A DNA stretch of 64,000 nucleotides from Atherix ibis. Its lineage: Eukaryota > Arthropoda > Insecta > Diptera > Athericidae. Below, in pieces: positions 55,731-64,000 of the stretch (positions within the stretch are counted from its first letter, which is position 1; the number at the start of each line of letters is the position of its first letter). The stretch lies in contig OY282606.1 in NCBI GenBank assembly GCA_958298945.1, positions 85,815,696 through 85,879,695 of the forward strand, given 5' to 3'. The notes beneath the pieces were generated by a model, which was not told the origin of the DNA, did no database searches, and saw only the letters and a program-made list of their open reading frames with translations. Position numbers and translations under genes: made by a program.

Positions 55731-55972
55731 TCACCTAGTACCGATAAAACGAGGTGCCACAAGCCACAAAAACTGATTTTTTTTTTCTTGATCATATCCA
55801 GATAATCCTCAAACTTGAAAGTATCTAAAAAGCCATATTCATTAAGTAATTACCTTTAAATTTGTTTTTGCTTTTCTATGAAAAAAAAACATGTTTATAC
55901 GTATTTGACTAAAAAACAGCGGATTTAAACTTATACACCTGGTAAATATAAATAATGGATTTCTTTTTACCC

Positions 55973-57564
55973 AAACTATTATTAACCCAAAAAAATCGTG
56001 TTCTGGAAGAAAGTCGCATGACAGCCATTTGAATAATTTTACATCCCATAATACTATGCATAATGGCGCAAGGTCGAAGAAATATATCGAAATAAAATAA
56101 TCTGAATTTTAAATATCTTTTTTATTTAGATTTACTTAATATTTTTATTTTAAATTAAAAATATAAGCTTTTTCGAAGTCCCCAAAATTTATTTAATCGC
56201 CAACCGAGTGCATTGTACTGGAAATTACCATACACCTTTCCATCTGAAGAATATGTTATGTCAAAAGTTCTTTAACTCTTTTGTTGATTTGTATACAATT
56301 CCAAAATTTTAGAATTTAGTCAAAATTTGTAGATAACAAAACAGGTTCAATAATGTTCAGAGAAATTTGCTTATCAAATTTTTCCCATATTATCAAAATT
56401 ACTGTTGTGCAACCAACCAGACAACCTGTCCTCATATTTTCATACCAAATTATAGCGGAAAACTAATAAATATTTATTATCATATCAGCCATCAAACTTA
56501 TGCGCCAGGTAAGCAAATACATTATTTCCATATGGCCTCAAGGTCGTAACCCAATCTTTTATATATCCTTCGCACATATCAAAAAGACCTTGCCCGCAAA
56601 AATTTATATATACCCATTAGAATAGAAATTGTTCTTAAATTCGAATAGAAAATTAATACTATTAATGAACATCTTAAAAAAAATCCACTTTACTGATAAC
56701 CGAAGATAACAAGAACAAACAAACCAAAAACAAAATAAATAAATTTAAATCTATATTCGAATATTAAATAATATTTATTTTAAAAAAAAAAAAAAAACAT
56801 TTTTATTATTGATTTGGTTAACTTAAATCATCTTTTGGATGTGTTTTTTTTTGTTTTTCTTTTGTTTGTTTGTTTGTATCTACAATATTTATCGAAATCA
56901 ATTTAAATATTTAACTGTAATAGGAAATTTTCGATTGAAATATTTCCAATATAAATAAATAAATTAATTGTTAATATAACATCATTTCGTAGTTTTTCGT
57001 ATTAACCATCTAAATTAACAATTTATCTCAAGATAACAAAAAAAAAACCGTTTCTAAAGGTAAGACATTTACCTTTTTTTCTAAGCTTTTCTTTTTGCTA
57101 ATAGTGAGGGGATTTTTTTTTCCTCAATAGAATTTAAATTGCATACTTAAAGAGAAAGTGGGGGGGGGAAGGGGGTGACAGGAGCCAAGAAAATTTTTCA
57201 TCTGGACGGACAATGATTAAAGATAACGATTCTCAATCCGATTACAAACATAGGAGAACTCTACAATTTGTATCTAATTCAAACAAAATATCTATAAGTT
57301 AACATATGAAAAAAGGTAAAGATCAGATGAGGTTGATTTTTTGGGAAGAGATCTTTTATGAAATAGTGACAATTTTTCTTAGTAAACACACCTTAAAAGT
57401 ATGGCATTTATTGCAAACGAAATGTGCATAAATCAGTCATGATAATTTCTGATAACTCCTACAAATGGAAATATTATCAATTTAATAACATAGCTCAATG
57501 TAGCCGAATTGGTATATAAATCAGAACGAAATTTTCTCAATTCCAATCTATTGGCGATTATTAC

Positions 57565-57595
<31 letters not shown>

Positions 57596-59137
57596 TGTAA
57601 AATTTATATAAAACAATTTTATTCAAAAATCCCAACTAAATAGTATCGCATAACAAACGATTTAGGAAGATGGAACACACCCTTTTAGAGATATTTTTAA
57701 CCATGTTTTATACGAATATCTAATGTTACTACTACTACTACTACTACTATTTACAAATAAACGTTAACATTTTTGCTGTTATTATTTTACAAAAAAAAAA
57801 AAAAAAAAAATTGAAATAAATACGAAAAATTATGACCGTTTAGCCTCAGTCCAGTAGTAGCTATTTCCAAATTCAGAAAATTAATAATTCCATCTTTTCG
57901 ATTGCATATCGAACAACGACGATTTGCTCATCATTTCGTGTATATAATTTTCTAATAAATGTTATATTTTCTAATAAAATATTAACCAAAAAAAAATAAT
58001 AATAAATAAATAACTTATACTTTGCATATGATTATTATTTAGATTTTTTTTTACCTTTCTCGTAAATAAATAGGCATATTATAGATGCTGACATGCATTA
58101 GTCGATATTAAGTAAATATATCAAATTTTTAATAATATAATATAAAAACTTCTTTTTTTTTCCTCTTTTCTAAGATAAAATCTGACATTTTTGTTATTTA
58201 TTAGATAGATTTCGATAAAAAAAAAAAAAAAAAAAAAATGCTGAACACAGTATCAGTGGTACGAGTATTAAAATACCAAAAATCTTACTAAACAAATTGA
58301 AGATTAATCCATGTAATCTTAGACATTTTCATTCTACTCGTAATAATCTCATAAAGAAAAATGCAAAACTTAGTAATATACTCCTACAATACATTGCTAA
58401 TAGCTACTGTAGTGTTGTATAATAACATAGATACTTACTTGTTTAGGTATCATTTTACCATAAAGATACTTTTCCCAAAATCACACTAACTCTTTTAGTT
58501 ATGGTGACTAAATTTTTTTTGATTTACAATACCATTTTTTGTAAATATTTCGCTTGTAGGTCTTGATTGAATTTTAAATTAGTTAGAAAAAGACTAAAAG
58601 AAAAATAAGAAATGTAAAGAAAAACACCAAGAAACTATGGGCAACGCCCAAACTTATCTAAAGATAATTTATTGAAAATTTCCTTTAAGACATTTCGTTT
58701 TGATGTTTTTCTTTTCTTTATTCTAAATAACAATTTTTATACACCTGCGCACCCACAATATTGGAATTTCGACATTTACATTACCTTCGACATCATTATC
58801 AGCAAACAACATCATCATTATCATCATCATCATCGTTGGATTAGTTGATGAAATTGTTGAAGATTTTTTTGGCTAATAATTTTTATATTTTTTCTATCTG
58901 TTTTATTAGAAAGAAGGTGCGTTTATCAAATACATAATGATTCAAAGGTAAACTGTTGTGCCTGCTGCTGATCTTCACCTTTGACTTCAATTTCAAAAGT
59001 AATACAAGTAATAGTATTTGATGAGTTAATAGTAAAAAGTTTGATTATCAGTGAGGCCATGATCAGATCTAGCGGGTGTAATTAAAAATTACATCTTAGA
59101 TAAAGTAATAAATGGTTTTTTTTTCAGTTATTAGTTA
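55973..59137. other. AT-rich non-coding stretch with microsatellites
   Basis: (ATT)n at about 57562-57596, (ACT)n at 57727-57750, A-runs at 57790-57810 and 58219-58238, a G-run at 57159-57175, and (CAT)n at about 58806-58838. No coding or transposon domain was recognised beyond the K3 end near 56010. Confidence 0.5.
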
Positions 59138-59177
59138 TATTGGGTTGGCAACTAAGTGATTTCGGATTTTAAATATA

Positions 59178-60496
59178 AGGTGTAGTAAAAGGAAATAAAT
59201 TATTTTTGCATTAAATTGAAGGTTTTATTTAGCATAGAGATAGAATGATACGATTTAGGTGAAATATGCACCGTTTTGTTCGATAACTTATTGCCATTTT
59301 GGAGGTAATTTCATAATGCCTCTCTCATAGAAACCCTCGTCCCTATTGGCAAAAAACTGGAACAGTCGATTTTCACAATCTTCTCTTGAGGCGAATTTTT
59401 CACCTGCAAAATCATTCGTCATAGACAGGAGGAGGTGGTAATCACTTGGTGCCAGGTCCGGACTATAAGGTGGATGCATAAGAAAAGGTCCCGGAACGTC
59501 TGGCGAGTCACTATCGATGTATGCGGCCTGGCGTTGTCCTGATGGAACACAATTCCTCTCTTATTGGCCAAAGTTGGCCGCTTCTGGGCGATTGCTTCTT
59601 TCAGACGGTCCAATTGTTGACAGTATAGGTCCAAATTAGGAGTTCGGCCGTAAGGGAGCAGCTCATAGTAGATGATTCCCTGCCAGTCCCACCAAACACA
59701 CAGCAAAACTTTCCTGGCTGTCAATCCTGGCTTGACCACCGTTTGCGCCGGGTGACCGCGATTTGAGCACGACCGTTGTCGCTTGACGTTGTCGTAAGTG
59801 ACCCACTTTTCATCACCAGTAACCATCCGCTTCAGAAATGGATCAATATTGTTGCAATTCAGCAGCGATTTGCAGATGGAAATTCGGTCCATGAGGTTTT
59901 TTTGCGATAACTCGTGTGGCGCCCATACATCGAGCTCCTTTTTGTATCCAGCCCTATTTAAGTGGTTCCAAACAGTTTTTTGTGCAATGTTTAGCTCCTG
60001 GGCAATCGAAACAGTGCTTACGTGACGGTCGGACTCGACGATTTCCATTATTTTATCGAAATTTTCGACAATTGGCCTTCCAGAGCGTGGTGCATCTTTG
60101 ACATCCAAATTACCGGAATGGAATCGACGAAACCAAAATTGCGCATGATTGGCTGTTACAGTATCAGGACCATAAACACTATTCACATTTTCAGCTGCTT
60201 GGCTTGCGTTTTCGCCTTTATCGAAGAAAAACTGTAAAATATGGCGTATTTTCTCTTTGTTGGTGTCCATCTTTGACGCGTGCTAAAAAAATACTGAGTC
60301 AAGTAATCACAAAACTGTAGAGAAGCTTTTTTAGTACGAAATCTCATCTTTCTAACGGCATCTAGTGCAACCCGGGTGGGTTATATAATAGTAAAAAGTA
60401 ATCCAATATTTTGCCAATAGATGATGGCTTTAGGAGTCTGTACAGACTCCTAAAGCCATCATCTATTGGCAAAATAATAGATTACTTTTTACTACT
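59178..60496 (-). mobile_element. Mariner family B, copy B2, inserted in D
   Basis: Left TIR GGTGTAGTAAAAGGAAATAA (59179-59198). The right TIR lies at about 60465-60496, preceded by an inverted duplicate of itself (60381-60440). D sequence continues on both sides: the D left TIR ends ...AAATATA, and TATAACTTTATTC resumes after 60496. Confidence 0.88.
59270..60270 (-). pseudogene. Mariner B2 transposase (DD34D), one shared frameshift
   Basis: The minus-strand start is at 60268-60270. A single 283-codon frame covers the HTHs (QAAENVNSVYGPDTV; HVSTVSIAQELNIAQKTVWN), WAPHELSQKNLMDR, VTGDEKWVTYDN (first Asp), VWWDWQGIIYYELLP and FHQDNARPHTS (second Asp). The frame then shifts at LFLCIHLIV (about 59470-59485). 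The third-Asp block YSPDLAPSDYHL is in the next frame (59288-59479). The same break at the same place occurs in B1. Otherwise the sequence is nearly intact. Confidence 0.9.
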
Positions 60497-60503
60497 TATA
60501 TAA
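60381..60503. repeat. Perfect-loop inverted duplication at the B2/D junction
   Basis: Arms 60381-60440 and 60443-60503 pair over about 60 bp with a few differences and a 2-nt centre. The left arm also includes TTATATAA, which is D sequence outside B2. The duplication therefore formed after B2 had inserted. Confidence 0.9.
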
Positions 60504-60619
60504 CTTTATTCAAAATAGGTATTGTACGCTTTCGTCGATGACCATTTGCCATCTTTTAGGCAATGTCATAATTCCGTTTTCGTAAAACTTATTACTTTTG
60601 CTAGCAAAAAACTGAATTA

Positions 60620-61448
60620 TTGGGTGGTCCAAAAGTTATGACGGTTTTTTCTGATCCCAGGTAAAAAAATTTTTTATTTAGAAATGATGAATAGTATCTT
60701 CTTTTAAATGATTCCATTTTTTTAAAGGATGCTTTCCCCCTACCTTCTATTAAGTTTTGGCCTCGTTAGAGTACAGTGAAGAGCCCTTGCATTTTTTCAA
60801 AATGTCGGTCGATAAAGTGCATTTAAGTCATTGTTTACTTTATGAATTCCGTAAAGATAATACCGCGAGATTGGCAACCAAAAATATTTGCGAAGTTTAT
60901 GGAGTAGATGTCATCAAAGTTCGGCAGGCACAAAGATGGTTTACAAAATTCCGATCTGGGGATTTTTCACTAATTGATAAACCACGTACCGGGCGGCCAT
61001 TGAAGTCTGATGAGGACAAGTTAAAAGTCATAATTGACACCAATCCACGTCTTACCACCAGGGAGATCGCGTCGATGATGGGAGTCAACCATACAACCGT
61101 ATTAAGGCATTTGAAGCGTATGGGGTTGGGGTAGCGGTACGACGTTTGGATACCTCATCAATTGTCGGCTGCCAATTTATTGGATCGTGTTTCAACGTGC
61201 GTTGCTTTGAGTGCGAGACAAAAACATGAACCTTTTTTGCATCGGTTGGTAACGGCAGATGAGAAATGGGTCATTTACAACAACGTGACAAGAAAAAGAC
61301 ATTGGGTATTAATAAGTTGATAGAAAGATGGGAGGAGGTTATAAGAATGGATGGAAATTATATAATTGATTAAATAAATAATACAAATTAAAAAAAAAAT
61401 GTTTAATTGTATATGTAAAAAAACGTCATTATTTTTGCACCAACCCAA
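60620..61448 (+). mobile_element. Mariner C, internally deleted, inserted in D
   Basis: TIRs TTGGGTGGTCCAAAAGTTAT (60620-60639) and the reverse complement of TTGGGTTGGTGCAAAAATAA at the right (to 61448), with TA on both sides (60618-60619, 61449-61450). At 829 bp it has lost most of the catalytic region. D coding sequence flanks both sides in the opposite orientation. Confidence 0.9.
60802..61321 (+). pseudogene. Mariner C transposase, HTH part intact, core deleted
   Basis: ATG at 60802 (MSVDKVHLSHCLLYEF). HTH1 with AQRWFTKFRSGDFSLIDKPR, RTGRP linker and HTH2 TTREIASMMGVNHTTVLRHL are open to a TAG at 61132-61134. The same frame then continues YDVWIPHQLSAANLLDRVST and VTADEKWVIYNNV (first Asp), and stops at about 61321 with the second and third Asp regions deleted. 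If translated, the first 110 residues would be a DNA-binding domain alone. Confidence 0.88.
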
Positions 61449-62785
61449 TAAATGTGATTTTACATCATCAGCGTCTTAAAAAAGGACGAAATAAATCGTA
61501 ATCTGAAGGTGCTAGATCAGGGCTATATGGTAGATGTGACAACACATCCTAACCTAATTCCAATAATTTTTGGGCGAGTGACCTAAGATGTGTGCAGCTT
61601 TGCATTGCCATGCTGGAAAACCACACCCTTACGATTTCCCAATTCTCGCCCATTTTCTTGAACTGCATTGCTCAGTTTTACAAGTTGTTGAAAGTACACG
61701 AAGGAATTAATCGTTTGGTTTCTTGGTAAAATTTCAAAGTGACAGCATAATCTTCTTTTGGTGCATCTCAGCTTTTGATGTCGTCTGAGGTGGTTCATCT
61801 TGCATCACCCACGATCGTTTCCGATTAACATTGTTAAAAACTATCCCCTTTTAGTCGCCAGTTATCAGTCGTTTCAGAAATAGAACGGTTTATTTGCGTT
61901 TCAGAAGCAAATCACAGATGCTAATGCGTTACGTCAAATGAATTTCCTTAAGCTGATGAGCAATTTATAAATCGAGTTTCTTAATATAGCCAAGCTGTTT
62001 TAATTTTTTTAGTGAAAAATCACCAGAACCAAATTTAGCAAACCAATTTTGACACTGCCGTTCTTTCAAGGCTTCATTCCCATATACGGCACATAACTTC
62101 TTGTGTAACTGCGATGCGTTCTTCCCTTTTTGGGAAATAAAACAATAAAATATGTCTAAAATGCACGTCTTGTCTTTCCATTTTTAAATTTGGATGAAAA
62201 AAAAACTAAATAGCTAAACGCTACAATTTTTTACTAAACTAAAGGCGGAAGTCCAAACAACAAGAAAATAATATAGGTTATGATGCTTTGAACAGGTTGA
62301 CATAACAAAAGAATGAGCTAATACCATCTATTGACAAAATCCGTAATCACTTAGTTGGAAAATCAATATTTTATTTATAATTTATTTTTGCATAGCTCGC
62401 TTTTATGCATTAATTAACTTAGTAGGCTCAAAAGTCAAAAGAGTAGCCTCAGATGGTATTTTTCCTGTATACATTTTTAAGATATATTTTGTAGGCTTAG
62501 AAGAATTTTCGGTAGGTTAAGGTCTTAAAACAACTATTCTAAAACGAGTTTTAAAGATTTTTACTCAGCAATGAATGGATTTGCGCACTTGAAAAACATT
62601 TCCAAATTTACACAAATTTGCTCTTATTTGAAAAATTGAGTCAAAAATCTTCAGTGGTTTTATTAAGAAGCAAAACTGTCACAAAATTTTAATAGTTTTA
62701 TTATGAAGAAAAACAAAATCAACAAGCAATATTGCATTCACAAAAATACTACCACCTTGCACATTGGTAGAATCGGCGATCGCTA

Positions 62786-63745
62786 CGAGGTCTGTACAAA
62801 AAGTATCGCGAATTTTGTGTTTTTTTCAAAAATTTTTTATTTGTTCATGAATGTCTATTTTGTCCCCTTCAAAGTAATCCCCACCAGATATTACACACTT
62901 GTGGCAACGTTTTTTCCAATTGTGGAAGCACATAAAAATATCATTTTTTGAGATCTTATTCAGCTCCGCCTTCGATGCCGTCTTTATCTCCTCAATCGTA
63001 GCGTAGGTAGGGTTATCCTGTTATGGGGCTCTTCAGTTTCGGGAACAAGAAAAAGTCACAGGGACCCAGATCTGGGAAATACGGTGGCTGCGGCATTATT
63101 AGTGTGTTGTTTTTTTTTTTTACCAAAAATTCGCGCACAAGCAACGATGCGTGAGCAGGGACGTTATCATGGTGCAAAAGCCAATTTTTGTTCTTCAACA
63201 AATCCGTGCGTCTCTGGCGGATTGCTTTGCGCAACTTGCGCATAACTTGCAGGTAATATTCCTTACTGACCGTTCTACCCTGTGGCAAGAACTCATGATA
63301 CATCACGCCCCTGCAATCGAAGAAAACTTTAAGCAAAACCTTCACATTCGACCGAACTTGGCGCGCTTTTTTCGGTCTTGGGTCGTGCGGCAGCTTCCAT
63401 TGGTATGATTGAGCTTTGGTTTCCATGTCATAACCATAAACCTATAATTCGTCACCAGTTATGACCCTCTGGAGCAAATTTGGGTCGTCGTGCACAGAGT
63501 CCAACAGCTCCTTAGCAATGTTATTGCGATGCTGTTTTTGGTCGAAATTGAGGCAAAAATCGAAGACGAACCAAAACACGTGCAAGCAAAGCAACTGTCA
63601 AAAATTAACTGAAAATTCAAAATGGCCGAACTTGTTGGCATAAGTGAGAGATATGAGTACCAACATAACGCCACAAAAAATCGAAAATCGAATATACGTA
63701 ACCCGCGGAAATTCAAAATTCGTGATGCTTTTTGAACAGACCTCG
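62786..63745 (-). mobile_element. Mariner family A, copy A4 (both ends present, HTH deleted)
   Basis: TIRs CGAGGTCTGTACAAAAAGTA (62786-62805) and the reverse complement of CGAGGTCTGTTCAAAAAGCA at the right end (63745), with TA at 62784-62785 and 63746-63747. The 960-bp length is explained by loss of the HTH-coding region present in A2. Confidence 0.92.
62870..63560 (-). pseudogene. Family A transposase core (A4), no DNA-binding domain
   Basis: Minus strand: NIAKELLDSVHDDPNLLQRV, then ITGDEL-stop-VYGYD, where TAG (about 63444-63446) replaces the usual Trp right after the first-Asp motif. METKAQSYQWKLPHDPRPKK starts an open 137-codon frame to 63013 with WLLHHDNVPAHAS (second Asp) and PPYFPDLGPCDFFLFPKLKS (third Asp). 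The remaining C-terminus reads on to about 62870 with breaks. All three Asp codons survive. No HTH is encoded. Confidence 0.87.
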
Positions 63746-63749
63746 TATT

Positions 63750-64000
63750 GCCAAATCGTGGTGGACTCCAAACCAATTAGCATCTCATGTCGTGCGAATT
63801 GACTCCATTTCATATTTTTTTATAGGGGATATATGAAGTTAAAATAGTATGCTGGGAAACTTGAAAGCCAACATTGAGCGACCTATAGAATTAAAAAAAA
63901 TTTGAACCGATCACCTTTGCCAAAAATGAGACATTAATCAATGTTATGCCCTTCTTAGACAGCTAACATCAGAGGAGACATTATTTCCACTCTTCATAGC
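63750..64000. other. Window end, possible short transposase tail
   Basis: The segment at 63845-63890 reads GNLKANIERPIELKK on the plus strand, faintly like the C-terminal helix of DD41D-type transposases. Too short to assign. Confidence 0.25.

Larger units (their letters stand above)
54676..55942 (+). mobile_element. Mariner G (mauritiana-type), nested in O
   Basis: TIRs CCAGGTATATAAGCTTAAAT (54676-54695) and the reverse complement of CCAGGTGTATAAGTTTAAAT at the right (to 55942), with TA on both sides. The total length of 1267 bp looks normal. However, after the N-terminal coding half the interior is replaced by a GTT microsatellite, a LINE Q tail and a DD41D fragment. Confidence 0.88.
52640..55972 (+). 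mobile_element. Ancient mariner O (B-related), split by mariners E and G
   Basis: A decayed plus-strand relative of family B. Coding remnants run from about 52668 (MEVNKDK) to 53680. The 3' UTR resumes at 54607-54673 after E, and the terminal part (ATAATGGATTTCTTTTTACC, about 55951-55970, matching the B1 end) follows G. E and G each inserted at TA in O's 3' region. The 5' TIR was not recognised. Confidence 0.75.
60510..62181 (-). pseudogene. Mariner D transposase, split by element C
   Basis: Minus-strand start at 62179-62181 (MERQDVHFRHILLFYF). The HTH and QNWFAKFGSGDFSL segment (about 62000-62060) are followed by broken frames. The 61583-61798 frame contains FEILPRNQTINSF and GVVFQHGNAKLHTS, where the second Asp is Gly. 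Element C lies after about 61450. The C-terminal part (FANRDEG-like, decayed, to FVDDRWQMV) resumes at 60510-60618. Confidence 0.78.
59140..62366 (-). mobile_element. Mariner D, host of two nested mariners
   Basis: TIRs TTGGGTTGGCAACTAAGTGA (59140-59159) and, at the right, the reverse complement of a related end containing CCAACTAAGTGATTACGGAT, finishing at 62366. TA flanks both (59138-59139, 62367-62368). B2 (59178-60496) sits next to the left TIR and C (60620-61448) sits in the coding region. About 1.08 kb of D itself remains. Confidence 0.88.

Overview
The window is nuclear DNA of a eukaryote, very probably an arthropod and most likely an insect. It is AT-rich, has long AT-rich non-coding tracts, microsatellites and poly(A)/poly(T) runs, a tRNA-derived SINE cluster, jockey-type and other non-LTR retrotransposons, and an unusually dense set of mariner-family DNA transposons of several subfamilies. 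No bacterial-style operons and no convincing multi-exon host gene were found. The species cannot be named from the sequence. The window reads as an intergenic or intronic transposon graveyard.

Layout. 0-3 kb: 3' part of a mariner (family A), an antisense jockey fragment, and a Tc1-like fossil with a mariner (family B) inserted in it. 3-5.4 kb: AT-rich sequence with one long hairpin. 5.4-8.4 kb: a diverged 56-bp-period minisatellite. 10.2-12.1 kb: a 5'-truncated jockey insertion with an open 523-codon RT frame, poly(A) tail and 11-bp target-site duplication. 12.3-14.6 kb: DD41D-type fossil and two copies of LINE Q. 17.1-18.2 kb: the only family A copy that keeps its DNA-binding region. 20.2-21.5 kb: SINE cluster. 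21.6-22.0 kb: short deletion derivative of a DD41D element. 24.8-26.1 kb: transposase fragment and a foldback family A copy. 28.6-29.8 kb: about 186-bp satellite with a three-monomer higher-order order. 32.3-35.5 and 40.4-45.2 kb: related LINE H / LINE N blocks carrying insertions of mariner F and of DD41D elements I and J. 47.1-48.4 kb: irritans-like mariner L. 50-56 kb: LINE H split by mariner M (the only full-length open transposase), then a decayed mariner O split by mariners E and G. 59.1-62.4 kb: mariner D containing mariners B2 and C. 62.8-63.7 kb: family A copy with both ends.

How the parts relate. Most elements insert at TA and have terminal inverted repeats (TIRs), and several boundaries are confirmed by undisrupted paralogous copies within this same window. 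Nearly every transposase is broken. Defects shared between copies (a common frameshift in B1 and B2; a common loss of the DNA-binding domain in A1, A3 and A4) suggest that already defective copies were moved in trans. Short-loop inverted duplications recur, three of them inside transposons, and point to foldback or template-switch mutation. I found no evidence for a wholly new biological system. The most unusual items are the higher-order satellite, the open but catalytically altered transposase M, and the nested stacks.

Family letters (A-Q) are labels used only in this annotation.
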